The notes below the pieces were generated by a model. The model searched no databases. It was given only the letters and a program-made list of their open reading frames with translations, and was not told where the DNA came from. Below are positions 29,938-39,891 of a DNA stretch of 60,948 nucleotides, piece by piece. The number at the start of each line of letters is the position of its first letter. Position 1 is the first letter of the stretch. The DNA comes from Tritrichomonas foetus (taxonomy: Eukaryota; Parabasalia; Tritrichomonadida; Tritrichomonadidae): positions 1 to 60,948 of the forward strand of contig MLAK01000800.1 in the NCBI GenBank assembly GCA_001839685.1, in the 5' to 3' direction. The translations under genes and the position numbers were made by a program.

Positions 29938-30213
29938 ATGAATTTCCCATTAGAACAAATTGTCCAGCATTTTATTAATGAAGAAGAAGATAAAATTTTT
30001 TTGTTATTTTTCAAACCAAAATCCGTATTCAAGACGGTGGCAAGTTTATGTGGAAATTTCTTATCTGTAACTACCCATCAGAACACTAATTCGAACGTTC
30101 ATCAAAAGACAATAAATAAAAAAACTCAATTATTTCCCAAACCGTCTCTTTCAAATACTGCCCTTATTAGTTTTCTTCTAGTATTTTCTCTTGTAAAACT
30201 AGTTATTTCATAA
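29938..30213 (+). CDS. Small putative tail-anchored protein
   Basis: A 91-residue frame from an ATG, with a hydrophilic, acidic-to-basic N-terminal part (FINEEEDKIF) and a single hydrophobic helix at the very C-terminus (NTALISFLLVFSLVKLVIS), the layout of tail-anchored membrane proteins. No domain is recognised. The isolated position and AT-rich context mean that chance cannot be excluded. A TCATC motif occurs about 20 bases upstream of the ATG. Confidence 0.35.
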   Translation: MNFPLEQIVQHFINEEEDKIFLLFFKPKSVFKTVASLCGNFLSVTTHQNTNSNVHQKTINKKTQLFPKPSLSNTALISFLLVFSLVKLVIS

Positions 30214-31037
30214 TAGATATAAGTTTAAAGAAAAAATCCATTTTTCCAACACAATACTTTATATACAATGATCTCTACGAGATTGTACTAAACTGGAATT
30301 TGAAGAAAATCAAATATTTCTATAGATTCAAGGTTACAATCATGAACAGAAATGTGATTTCATTTTTCCACTTGGTTATGAAAAACATGAAGTCTGATCA
30401 AATAAAATCTCGAGATAGAGTTAAACAGATTTAAAGCCATAATAACGATCATGGTTTCCATGCTCATCCTGAAAAGGATGGACACCAAAATAAACACTTC
30501 TTCTCATTTTCGACAAATATATAATGGTATGCCAATCACACGATTTATCCAATAGACTAACTGCAGAATAGCAATTACAAAAGACGCACACATTTTGTCA
30601 AAAAGAAAACTTACAGTGCAAAGAGAGATCAAGCTATGACAACAATATTTTATAAAGAAATGAATCATAACATTAACACGATTTACAATTCGACATAGTG
30701 GATGTCTGGCAACTATAAACAAATGCAGATATATCAATAGATTATGAATGACTGAATGTTATGTATATTCAACTACTTCCAAATATGGAAAAACATTGAT
30801 GTTTTGGGCGGAAACAACCAAAATATTGACAATTATTTTGCAATAATGAATTAATAAAATAAACATCGAATTTTTATGCGTTATATGAACTACATTTTGG
30901 AACTTCCAATTGTCTTACTATCCTGTAATACAAAGTGAAATCAGGAAACGATAAAATTTTACAAATATGCACGTTTAGAAACCAGAAAGACCTTTTCACT
31001 TTTTGAAAGTGAAAATTTTACGTTTGAATCAAAAAGC
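30214..31037. other. Intergenic spacer
   Basis: A long AT-rich stretch with no convincing frame. A 77-residue minus-strand frame (30504-30737) lacks coding character. I see no repeat or RNA gene. Confidence 0.45.
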
Positions 31038-31042
31038 TCATT
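31038..31042 (+). promoter_or_regulatory. Initiator-like motif (TCATT)
   Basis: Matches TCA(+1)YW and would give a 16-nt leader for the gene starting at 31056. Motif and distance fit trichomonad promoters; no experimental support is available here. Confidence 0.5.
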
Positions 31043-31055
31043 TTGGAAATTATTA

Positions 31056-32456
31056 ATGCTTGAAGGCCGGAGAGGACGTTGGGGATGCGAGTTGAAAAGA
31101 CTTTTCGGTCCAGATATGTTCGACCACGTTATTTACTTCGATACAGTTGGATGCGCGCATTCAGGACGATTACAACGTGTTGTCATTACAGATCGGCACC
31201 TTTATATGTTTGATGATAACGTAAAAGTAAAACCCAAACCATTTTGTTTATTAGTCGATATCAAAGACCTCGATACTGACGACGAAACCCCACAAGCTTA
31301 TCGAATACATCCAGAATATGATTCGCACCACATTTATTTCAACCTTGAAGATATTCAATATCATATATACACTTTTGAAAGTGGTACTGATTTATTTTGG
31401 AGGCTTAAAAGTGCCATCGAAATTGCGCGACGGGATGATGCAATTACAGAAAAGAGAAAAGAAGCTACTCCACCTGACATGGTTGAACTAGTTGAAGTAG
31501 ATGGACGAAAGATGACCATCAATACATATTACACCCAACAATTCAACTATATTTCATCACGTGTGGTTCATGCAAAATCACATCATTCACGGATGAAAGC
31601 TCTTAAAGAATTAGAAGAAATATCTGCCAAATATTTTCCTATTCGAACAATTTTTTTCCAATCTACTACATTACTCACATATTTAATTGATACATTGACG
31701 TTTCTTTCGGATTTTCATACTGTTCCAACACAAATAAAGAGTAACCGATTAGAACAAATTGAATTAATTAATAGCATTTATAATACTTTTTCATATTACC
31801 TTCAAGGAATGGCAACTGTACCAGATTCAACGAGATTGATTACATTTAACAAAGCTTGTCATTATAAAACGTTGGTTCATTCGATCTTTCAAACGGAATT
31901 CTTTTTATTATCACAGCCAAGTCGTTCTCACTTTTTCTTCAGTGTAATTCCTGATAAAGAGAAATATATGGCATATTTGCAAGAAATTGAAAGTACTGTG
32001 GTCACATTATGCGCTAATTTAAATACGTTAGCACTTCTAACATGGAGGACCACACATCTAGTAAGCCAAAACTTTTTCCTTGAAGTGATAAAAGAAAAGG
32101 AGAACATGGTAATTAGTGGTGGATTCCATACAATTGTTTACATGTTAATTCAATTATGCTACGCAATGCCATCAATGCAACCACTACCTCCATTTTTCAG
32201 CCATTCTATATATGATCATCTCTGGTTAATCGACTATTTTATGACAAATTTACAATCTGCCAAAGAATTTGTTTTTGCTGAGTTTTTATCGGAATTTGAT
32301 TTAATTGTGACAGAAACTCGAATGAAGGATATGATTCCAGAGAACTTCACGCTTCGCTCAGAAATATTTAAGCTAGTTCAACATATTCGAAGTATGTTGC
32401 GCTTCTCATCCAAGATGGACAAGCCTTATACGAAAATGCCAGTTCAATTTCGTTAA
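31056..32456 (+). CDS. Conserved protein of unknown function (resembles the C12orf56/DUF4551 type)
   Basis: A 466-residue soluble protein. The N-terminal 130 residues look like a PH-like beta domain: a possible cytosolic domain with FDTVGCAHSGRLQRVVITDR and LYMFDDNVKVK strands, closed by an amphipathic helix (SGTDLFWRLKSAIEIARRDD). The rest is all-helical, with conserved-looking Trp/Phe/His residues (LTWRTTHLVSQNFF). The start (a short basic helix, then a strand pair on tissue-unspecific lipid-binding-like topology) reminds me of vertebrate C12orf56, an uncharacterised family. That resemblance is from memory and weak. No signal peptide or membrane segment is seen. Uninterrupted length and composition make it a genuine gene. 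Confidence 0.7.
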   Translation: MLEGRRGRWGCELKRLFGPDMFDHVIYFDTVGCAHSGRLQRVVITDRHLYMFDDNVKVKPKPFCLLVDIKDLDTDDETPQAYRIHPEYDSHHIYFNLEDIQYHIYTFESGTDLFWRLKSAIEIARRDDAITEKRKEATPPDMVELVEVDGRKMTINTYYTQQFNYISSRVVHAKSHHSRMKALKELEEISAKYFPIRTIFFQSTTLLTYLIDTLTFLSDFHTVPTQIKSNRLEQIELINSIYNTFSYYLQGMATVPDSTRLITFNKACHYKTLVHSIFQTEFFLLSQPSRSHFFFSVIPDKEKYMAYLQEIESTVVTLCANLNTLALLTWRTTHLVSQNFFLEVIKEKENMVISGGFHTIVYMLIQLCYAMPSMQPLPPFFSHSIYDHLWLIDYFMTNLQSAKEFVFAEFLSEFDLIVTETRMKDMIPENFTLRSEIFKLVQHIRSMLRFSSKMDKPYTKMPVQFR

Positions 32457-32790
32457 TATTTTTTATTTATTATGGTCGGATGTATTTTATAAAATATTAT
32501 TTTAATAAAACTATTTTTTGTATTAATGAATACATTTTTGTTTAAGTAAAGAATTATTTCCATTCAGTAATGATAATTATGGACAAAATATTCTTTTGAT
32601 GACATATGATTACAATAATGAGAAATTGAATTCATTCTTGGATTAACTGAAAATGGAAGTTTTTTGTCACTTTTTCCTAATTAAATACACCAATTGATTT
32701 ATACATTTTATCGTAAACTAATTAAATATTTCTGTGTATATTAGGTCAGTTAATTGAATCTACTGTCAATTTCGTCGATTTTTGTGTTAA
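32457..32790. other. Intergenic spacer
   Basis: AT-rich spacer between two genes on the same strand, holding a 3' end and the promoter of the ankyrin protein. Nothing else is seen. Confidence 0.5.
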
Positions 32791-32795
32791 TCATT
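32791..32795 (+). promoter_or_regulatory. Initiator-like motif (TCATT) of the ankyrin protein gene
   Basis: TCATT with +1 at 32793 would give a 15-nt leader before the ATG at 32808. Confidence 0.5.
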
Positions 32796-32807
32796 CAGTA
32801 AATTTAT

Positions 32808-35800
32808 ATGGATAAAAATGTCGCAATTCTCTCTTTCGGCAAAGATACAATAAAAATTATTAAGCCAGCGGAATATATCAGCAAACATGTCGAAGAAATT
32901 ATCAATAAATTTAAGAATGAAAATCCAAACATGAGAGCAGTCGGTCAAGAAGAGCAGCAACTATCCCTGTTTTATGTTGACAGGACATTTTCGATTCCGT
33001 TTTCTCCAGGGATGATTCCATTCTCACTCTTTCCCAACCTCGTTATGGAATTTACAAATATTGGCGGATCTTTAACAGGCGAATTCTATAAATACCCCCA
33101 TCTTACACTTCTCCCTGACGTACCGGAGCGTCGTGGTAGGATGACTATTTCATTCCATCACATCGATGAGCAGATTCCAAAAATCGAAATGAAAATTCAA
33201 ATTCCACAACAAGGATCTCGCTCATTAGCCGAAATGTTCGCTCCAATACTCAGTTATAAAATATGGAAGCCCATCATCGAACATATTTCTATCGTTCTTG
33301 GAGTTGATAAGCAACGAATTATTTTACGATATATGAATGAAGAAACAAATCGAATTATATATCCATTCCAATCTATAGAAAAAGTCCTTGGAAATTCGAT
33401 TGATAAATCATCTGGAAAATTTGCTTTTAAAGGCAGATTTGTTTATGAAATATTACCTGTCTTTTACCAAAACTTGGAAGGTAACAATCAGTCGCTGAGT
33501 GAAATTTTCGAAGATACTACCTCTGCTCGTCGTTTATTCGTCAGCTCACTTCACCCTTCAATTATGAACTCCATAAATAATTTCCAAGCAAAACTTCTTT
33601 CATCTATCAACAAAAACAACTATTTTGATGCTCTTCAAATTCTCACTGATTTAATTGCTTCTGAATTTCATCTTGATTCAAATGATAATCTAATCAAAAT
33701 TGCATTAATGCATATTTTATCATCAACTCTTGTTGATATTTATATTCCATTTGTTGCATCTGTTCTTGGAGCTAATAGTGATGGCACTAGTATGAGTAAT
33801 GCCGATAATAAGCTCTATCCACTTCAAACATGGACTGAATTCTCAAATTGTTGTCAAAACCGAAACTTTTTCCAGAATTTTAATAACTCGAGGCCAAACG
33901 ATGAAGATTTAGCAACATTTTGCATGAATTATTTCATTGTTACCAATAAAGACTTTGTTCGTATGGTTGTTGAAAACTGTCACAAATTTATGACATACTT
34001 TATTTTGAAGCCTGAAGACTTAAAACGACCTCCAATCAATCTAAATAACTTTTTGGGTCCAGTCATTTACGCCAACTCCATTTCTGTCGACGAAGCAAGG
34101 CATACCATCCTTCTTACACGTGGATTTGTTTATATTGTCAATGCAACAATTAATGCAGATAACGAAGAACAAATTCTTGTGGAGAATTTACGATTAGATA
34201 TGCATGCTGCTGATTGTTTCTCCATTCCATTGAATTGTTGTTACTTTCTGCCAGTTCCTGATCCAACATTTGCAATTGCAATCATTGCAAGTAAATGGGC
34301 ACGTGTTTTAATCAAATTCAAGAGCCAGAAAGAAATGGCAAACTTTGCTATTTTATTCTCTTTATCAAAAGCTAAACTTGAAAATACCACACTCTACCCA
34401 TTACAAGTTCAAGATAGTTCAGCCCAATTCTCATTCATGAATAATCAAATTCATGCTAAAGTGAATGTTTCATCACTTTCCTGGGATGTCTACTTTAATG
34501 CTGAAAAAGTTCAAGAAGCAATGAATCATATCGATAACTTGCAGATTACACCTAATATCAAGCCATCTACTTTTAGGCTTTCTTCACAAGATTTCCAGAT
34601 GACTTTGCTCTCAAGTCCAATTGCTGCATCGAAAGCTGCCGAGCTTGCCATTAATTCTTCAGCGAAACCAACAATTAAAAGTTATACAAATAGTTGGTCT
34701 TATGCAGTGTTAAATGACATGATATTCAACTTCTTTACAAAGGCTTCATTCGAAGGTCTCTTGCTGTTAAAGATCAGTGACTTTGGATTGGCAATTGCAA
34801 TGAACTCGAAAGATTTGCTCCAAATCCAAGTTCAAGCATTTTCGGTCTTCATTTCAAACTTTAATGTTAATGATACACCATTATTACATTATGCTTGCTT
34901 AGTTAGTAACAATTCTGGTGTTGTTCGCTTTTTAATCCAACATTGTAAGAGATCTAATAATGATAACTCTAAGTACTTTAGATCAACATTGTTTTATGCT
35001 TTAAGAAACCCGAATATTTCAATTCTTCAAGCGTTAATTGATTCTGAATTCGATGTTGATCAAGCAGACTCTGAAAATGTTTCACCACTCATTTACTGTC
35101 TTAAACTTCGAGATTTAGAACGTGCACAACTTCTTCTTCGAAATGGTGCTTCTGTTCATCGTACACTGAATTCAGTTTATTCATCAGCACTTGAATACGT
35201 GATTGCTCAAGGTGATATTCAAATGATGAACTTGATTATGCCATATTGTGGCCAACAAATCAACGCGCCCAACTCACGTGGTGAATTTGTAACACATTTG
35301 TGCTTGAAGAAGAAATTCTTTGATGGGCTTCGTACAATCGAAAACCTTGATGAATATTTCAATCCAAATATGTCATCAGATCAATTCCCGCATCCAATGC
35401 ACTACATTTTAACTGATAAAGAATTTGATGTTGAACATCTTAAAGCACTTTTACGTATTAAAAGAATCAATGTTAATGCACGAGATGCAAATGGTGATAC
35501 ACCTTTAATTCATGCTCTTAAGATGGGTCAAGCTGGTGCGAAGTTCATCAGAGATATTGTGACAGATCCACGTTGTGATGTCGATGAGTATGATTCTGCA
35601 GGCAAAAGTGCACTTTATATTGCTGTTCAAAACAAAGACACAGAAAATGTGAAGCAGTTAATTGGAAATGACAGAGCAATAATTAATCAACCAAACAAAG
35701 ATGGTGATACACCTTTATTCTGTGCAATACGAAATAACTGCCAAGATATTGTGAAGCTCTTCATTGATAAAAACATCCATCCAAACCAATGGTACTACCA

Positions 35801-35900
35801 AGGTGCATTACCAACACATATAGCACCACCAAACATTGCTCAAATATTGGCAAGATCTCCTAACTGTGCACAAAAATTCCGGAAATTTGAAAATCCATAA
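32808..35900 (+). CDS. Large multidomain protein with PH-like region and C-terminal ankyrin repeats
   Basis: A 1030-residue cytosolic protein. The C-terminal third (about 690-1010) has seven or eight ankyrin repeats, with recognisable TPLLHYA, VSPLIYCLKLRD, GDTPLIHALKMG, GKSALYIAVQNKD and GDTPLFCAIRNN helices. A beta-rich segment at about 417-520 ends in an amphipathic helix (KEMANFAILFSL), as PH domains do. The N-terminal 220 residues read like one or more ubiquitin- or FERM-like folds, and a helical region lies at 230-400. No ArfGAP zinc finger or protease motif is visible, so the activity is unknown. Lipid- or GTPase-linked scaffolding is a reasonable guess from the PH-ankyrin layout. The stop TAA lies within TAAA. 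Confidence 0.8.
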   Translation: MDKNVAILSFGKDTIKIIKPAEYISKHVEEIINKFKNENPNMRAVGQEEQQLSLFYVDRTFSIPFSPGMIPFSLFPNLVMEFTNIGGSLTGEFYKYPHLTLLPDVPERRGRMTISFHHIDEQIPKIEMKIQIPQQGSRSLAEMFAPILSYKIWKPIIEHISIVLGVDKQRIILRYMNEETNRIIYPFQSIEKVLGNSIDKSSGKFAFKGRFVYEILPVFYQNLEGNNQSLSEIFEDTTSARRLFVSSLHPSIMNSINNFQAKLLSSINKNNYFDALQILTDLIASEFHLDSNDNLIKIALMHILSSTLVDIYIPFVASVLGANSDGTSMSNADNKLYPLQTWTEFSNCCQNRNFFQNFNNSRPNDEDLATFCMNYFIVTNKDFVRMVVENCHKFMTYFILKPEDLKRPPINLNNFLGPVIYANSISVDEARHTILLTRGFVYIVNATINADNEEQILVENLRLDMHAADCFSIPLNCCYFLPVPDPTFAIAIIASKWARVLIKFKSQKEMANFAILFSLSKAKLENTTLYPLQVQDSSAQFSFMNNQIHAKVNVSSLSWDVYFNAEKVQEAMNHIDNLQITPNIKPSTFRLSSQDFQMTLLSSPIAASKAAELAINSSAKPTIKSYTNSWSYAVLNDMIFNFFTKASFEGLLLLKISDFGLAIAMNSKDLLQIQVQAFSVFISNFNVNDTPLLHYACLVSNNSGVVRFLIQHCKRSNNDNSKYFRSTLFYALRNPNISILQALIDSEFDVDQADSENVSPLIYCLKLRDLERAQLLLRNGASVHRTLNSVYSSALEYVIAQGDIQMMNLIMPYCGQQINAPNSRGEFVTHLCLKKKFFDGLRTIENLDEYFNPNMSSDQFPHPMHYILTDKEFDVEHLKALLRIKRINVNARDANGDTPLIHALKMGQAGAKFIRDIVTDPRCDVDEYDSAGKSALYIAVQNKDTENVKQLIGNDRAIINQPNKDGDTPLFCAIRNNCQDIVKLFIDKNIHPNQWYYQGALPTHIAPPNIAQILARSPNCAQKFRKFENP

Positions 35901-36204
35901 ATAGTGATATTTGATGCTATGTTTGATTGTTGATTGATATATTTCTTTGACTAAAAAATTACATGACTTCGTATATGAAAATAATTTTAAATAAATAAAA
36001 AAATTATTTCTTTATTTATCCCTTTTATATTTAATAAAGGTAAGTGAATGAGCTCATTCAGTAAAGTATTTGATTATCATCTTACAGGATGGAAAAAATT
36101 GAATATCATTTTAGTGTTGAAATATTGAAAATTGAAAGGATTTTGATGTGAGATAAGATGAAAAAAGTGGCGATGTATTCAAAAAGTTTATTTGAGATTG
36201 TGAA
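35901..36204. other. Intergenic spacer
   Basis: AT-rich spacer between two co-oriented genes. No clear initiator motif lies immediately upstream of 36205, and nothing else is recognised. Confidence 0.5.
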
Positions 36205-38841
36205 ATGGATGATTTAGATAATCTCCTCAAACAATTAGGACAAGTTTCTGCGGGGCCAACAAGCACAACAACAGGACATGATGAGTCAGAGCTTGATGCA
36301 TTATTAAATGACTTGAAATCGCCGCCTTCAAGTGCAATATCAAATCCTTCACCAATGCCGACTTTATCCAGCACTCCTTCATTTGCTGGATCACTTCCAA
36401 TTGTTACATTGCCACAGCCAGAATTAATAATTCCAGAAACAATTGAAGACTATCGGCCATCGAAATTCGAATTATTCCCACCAAAGCCAATTCCTCATAT
36501 TTTTGGATTTTCAGGACCTTTACGACATTTTAATCCATTCAAGCCAGCTCCATTCAATGCAGACCCAGAATATCTGAAAAAGCCAATCATTTCACATGAT
36601 CCAGAAATCAAAAGCTTTGATTGTGATTCTGGACTTATCGTTCATCCTGACATTGGACGAAAACTTGAATTCCCTCAGTATAAGTTTGCTGAGTTCATCA
36701 CAACTATTGTTTATGATCCTAACACATATTCATCACTTCAAAAATGTATTGATAATCTTCCACCTTATTCAATTTTACAAATTCCTGAAGGAAAGTATGT
36801 CGAAGATAACCGATATACGATAAAATGTAAGAATCCAATCTTTTTACAAGGCATTGGTGATGTTGTTATTAAATCTGGTAAAAAAGGAGATGGTGCTTTA
36901 ATTTTATGCCAAGAAGCAGTCTTTGAAAATATAAAATTTGAATGTGATGAAGAATGTAACAATCATACAATCACAATTACAACTGGAGTTTGTAGATTTT
37001 CAAAATGTGAATTTATTGGAGGACAAGCAAATGCAATTCAAATTGAAGGAAAATCATATGTCGAATTAAGTGATTGTAAAATTAAGAAAAGTTTGAAAAG
37101 TGGGATAAACGTACAAGATAATGCGGTTGCTGTATGCGTAAACTGTACAGTTAAAAAATGTGGTTTTGGAGTTTTGGCACAAAATTATGCAAAACTTTCA
37201 ATGAATCACTGTAAAATTAACAAAAATGAGAAAAGTGGCTTTGGAATATATGATAAAACCACAATTTCTATATGTAACTCCAATATTGTTGAAAATAAAA
37301 AAATGGGAATGGAAGTTTCATCCCGTGCCGAAAATATTTATTTTGAAGCAAATACATTTGACAGCAATGGTCCTGCTGGTGCCTTAATTTGCCAGCATTC
37401 ACATGTTACTTTTGTAAATAATATAATTTCTAATCATTCACGAACAGGATTTGAAGTAAAAGGTGGATCACGTTTAATTATGCATGGAAACAAGTTTTCC
37501 AATTCAAATGAAAATCCACTTCTACTTCTGAATGAAAGATCTCGAGCTTTTTCCGAAAAAGATAGTTTTTCTGGACAATGTCGAACTGCTGTTGCAGCTG
37601 TTAGTGAATCGCTTTTTATTGGAAGATATGATAAATTTGAAAATCTAGCAATCTGCGGAATTTTAACATATGATTCTGGTCAAGTTTCTTTACAAATGTG
37701 TGAATTCTCAAGAATACATGGTCCTTCAATTCAAGCTCGATCAAAATCAATTCTCAATCTGAGAAATTGTACTTTCTCGGAAACCTCTGATAATTTGTTG
37801 TTTATTGGACTTGGTGTAACTGGAAAAGCAACAAACTGTAACTTCGAAAAAGCAAAAATTGGAGTTGAAGTAAGTGAAGGTATAGAAAACTATGTTTTCG
37901 ATAATTGTAAGTTTGTTGGAATTGGACAAACTGGAACTCGAGTTCGAGGAAAGACCTCACCGAAATTCTTAGATTGTAAATTTGCAGATAATTACATTGG
38001 CTGTCAAATAGTTGAAGAATCAACTCCTTTATTTGAATTTTGTGAGTTTTCTAAATGTAAAAATGGCTGTGTGATTTCAAACAATGCTGAACCGAATTTC
38101 CTTGGTTGTACTTTTACACATAATATAAATTATGGATTTGAATCTGTTAAATCAAATCCAACATTTACTAATTGTCAACTTTCTCGAAACGAACAACTAG
38201 GATTCAGTATTTTGAAAGAATCGAATGTAAATATGCTAAATTGCTTAATTACCGAAAATGAAGAGACTGGAGGTCAAATTGGAGAACTTGGAACAATGGC
38301 AACATTTAAAGGATGTGTAATATGTAAGCAAATTAATAAATATGGTTTATTGGTACAAAATGCCGAAATCAAATGCATTAATTGCCAATTCTTTGAAAAT
38401 GAATCATCCCATATTCATGTTTTGAGAGATTCAGTCGTAAAAATTCAAGATAGCGAATTAACTCATTCTGTCAAAGGTGTTGGAATTGAATCTTGTGATG
38501 CAAGAAAGATCTCTATTAAAAACTCAAAATTATTCAATGAAATGAAATCTGCATTAATTGCAACTGGTAGAGGAAATGTGAATGTCGAAAATACATCAGT
38601 TTATGAATGTCAACAATTTGGGTTATGGTTCCAGGATGGATGCAAGTTCGATATAAAGAACTGTGAAATTAAAGATAATATGAAAATTGGTATTTATATT
38701 AAAAGTGCTTATGGATCTGTGAATGAATGCACTGTCACAAATAATCAAGTATGTGGAATTGATTATGATGGAGAAATTGATGTCTCAAACAATAGATATG
38801 CGAGCAATACAAAAGATATCAATCAACGAGCTAATAAATAA
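36205..38841 (+). CDS. Cytosolic right-handed beta-helix (PbH1/pectin-lyase-fold) protein
   Basis: An 878-residue protein without signal peptide. The first 130 residues are Pro/Ser-rich and probably disordered. The fold starts near residue 175 with YSSLQKCIDNLPPYSILQIP and EGKYVEDNRY, the usual opening of pectin-lyase-type helices. About 25 turns of 22-24 residues follow, with alternating patterns such as CKFxGG, ISNNAEPNFLGCTF, NNQVCGIDYDGEIDVSNN and frequent Asn ladders. Eukaryotic cytosolic relatives include the FBXO11/SHCBP1-type helices, which bind partners and do not cut sugars. No F-box is visible here, and no catalytic acid cluster can be named. It is unrelated in sequence to the secreted Pmp helix upstream. 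Stop within TAAA. Confidence 0.82.
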   Translation: MDDLDNLLKQLGQVSAGPTSTTTGHDESELDALLNDLKSPPSSAISNPSPMPTLSSTPSFAGSLPIVTLPQPELIIPETIEDYRPSKFELFPPKPIPHIFGFSGPLRHFNPFKPAPFNADPEYLKKPIISHDPEIKSFDCDSGLIVHPDIGRKLEFPQYKFAEFITTIVYDPNTYSSLQKCIDNLPPYSILQIPEGKYVEDNRYTIKCKNPIFLQGIGDVVIKSGKKGDGALILCQEAVFENIKFECDEECNNHTITITTGVCRFSKCEFIGGQANAIQIEGKSYVELSDCKIKKSLKSGINVQDNAVAVCVNCTVKKCGFGVLAQNYAKLSMNHCKINKNEKSGFGIYDKTTISICNSNIVENKKMGMEVSSRAENIYFEANTFDSNGPAGALICQHSHVTFVNNIISNHSRTGFEVKGGSRLIMHGNKFSNSNENPLLLLNERSRAFSEKDSFSGQCRTAVAAVSESLFIGRYDKFENLAICGILTYDSGQVSLQMCEFSRIHGPSIQARSKSILNLRNCTFSETSDNLLFIGLGVTGKATNCNFEKAKIGVEVSEGIENYVFDNCKFVGIGQTGTRVRGKTSPKFLDCKFADNYIGCQIVEESTPLFEFCEFSKCKNGCVISNNAEPNFLGCTFTHNINYGFESVKSNPTFTNCQLSRNEQLGFSILKESNVNMLNCLITENEETGGQIGELGTMATFKGCVICKQINKYGLLVQNAEIKCINCQFFENESSHIHVLRDSVVKIQDSELTHSVKGVGIESCDARKISIKNSKLFNEMKSALIATGRGNVNVENTSVYECQQFGLWFQDGCKFDIKNCEIKDNMKIGIYIKSAYGSVNECTVTNNQVCGIDYDGEIDVSNNRYASNTKDINQRANK

Positions 38842-39190
38842 ACATCTCTTAAACATAACTATTTGATTTAATTGTCTTTCTATATGTTGAAATATATTTT
38901 TATGTGACATAGTAATTCGGTTTGATATGAATCTTCAATGAATAAAAACATGATCAATGAATAAAAACATGATCAATGAATAAAAACATGATCAATGAAT
39001 AAAAACATGATCAATGAATAAAAACATGATCAATGAATAAAAACATGATCAATGAATAAAAACAGAATAAATTATAGAAAAGCAACAAAAACTGGAAGGA
39101 TTAAAATCTTATAACATTTAGTGACAAAAGATTTATTTAATAAAAAGATACAAAAGAAATGAAAAATTGGAAAGTAAATAACATTATATT
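38842..39190. other. Convergent 3' spacer with minisatellite
   Basis: Lies between the 3' ends of the beta-helix gene (+) and Med10 (-). Apart from the 19-bp tandem array it is plain AT-rich DNA. Confidence 0.6.
38936..39064. repeat. 19-bp minisatellite (about 6.8 copies)
   Basis: Exact tandem copies of caatgaataaaaacatgat. It sits between two convergent 3' ends and has no open frame of note. The copies are identical, so the array is young and probably length-variable. Confidence 0.97.
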
Positions 39191-39559
39191 TCATTCGTAT
39201 GAAGCTGCATCTGGAAAATTAAGTGCAACAAGTGGATCAAGTGAATCTTTCAAATGCTTCATCCAGAGCTGCTTTTTGGCGACTTTTTCTTGAATATTCT
39301 GAACTTCTGATACTAATTTTCGAGCATAATCGTCAGGATTCTTTCCTTGATCAATCATTTCGATTAAATTGAGTGGAACTGACCCTGTAAATTCTTTTGA
39401 TCTCGACATATTTTCCAAAGCTTGAAAAGATTTGATAATATCCGAAATTTTTTCGTATAACGGCATTCGTTTATCTTCGTTAAATGATGCTAGTAAGTTC
39501 ATGCTGTCGTTTAATTCTTCCAATAGCTTAAGCAGGTTTTGATCGACTTCCTTATTCAT
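39191..39559 (-). CDS. MED10: Mediator complex subunit 10
   Basis: A 122-residue protein (or 128 from an earlier in-frame ATG at 39577) matching Med10/Nut2, a middle-module Mediator subunit that bridges activators and RNA polymerase II. The family core is clear: a helical N-terminus (LLKLLEELNDSMNLLASF) is followed by the signature VPLNLIEMIDQGKNPDDYAR, corresponding to the conserved VPxxLLxxIDxGKNPxxYT block, and a C-terminal helix (NIQEKVAKKQLWMKHLKDSL). Length is normal for the family (about 135). The second ATG (MNKEVD) is chosen because family members begin close to the first helix; the six upstream residues may also be translated. Confidence 0.85.
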   Translation of the reverse strand: MNKEVDQNLLKLLEELNDSMNLLASFNEDKRMPLYEKISDIIKSFQALENMSRSKEFTGSVPLNLIEMIDQGKNPDDYARKLVSEVQNIQEKVAKKQLWMKHLKDSLDPLVALNFPDAASYE

Positions 39560-39577
39560 TCTAAATAGAATGGTCAA

Positions 39578-39891
39578 ATAAGGTGAACATTTATATTATC
39601 GTTCTATTCAATTAACATCATCATTGATGTTACGCATCAAAAAAACAAACGTCGAAATAACTGCAGCACTTGATTAATTCATTTATTCTACTCACCAAAA
39701 GTTGAATCGCCACAATTCTACCAAACTTTAAAAAGTTTTTTTTTTTTCGAATAAAAATAAGAATTTGAAAAAGATTTTCTTTTTTACAAAAATTCATGAA
39801 TCAACAAATTGGAAATCTTTCTACTTTTTTATTTTTCTTTCTTTAATGAATTATCAAAGAAAATTTTTGATTGGTGATATATTTTATTCAT
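39578..39891. other. Intergenic spacer
   Basis: AT-rich spacer between two minus-strand genes with a T10 run near 39736 and no coding signal. Confidence 0.5.

Noticed and set aside
38936..39064. CRISPR array
   Set aside because: The units are contiguous with no unique spacers; a simple minisatellite in a eukaryotic contig.
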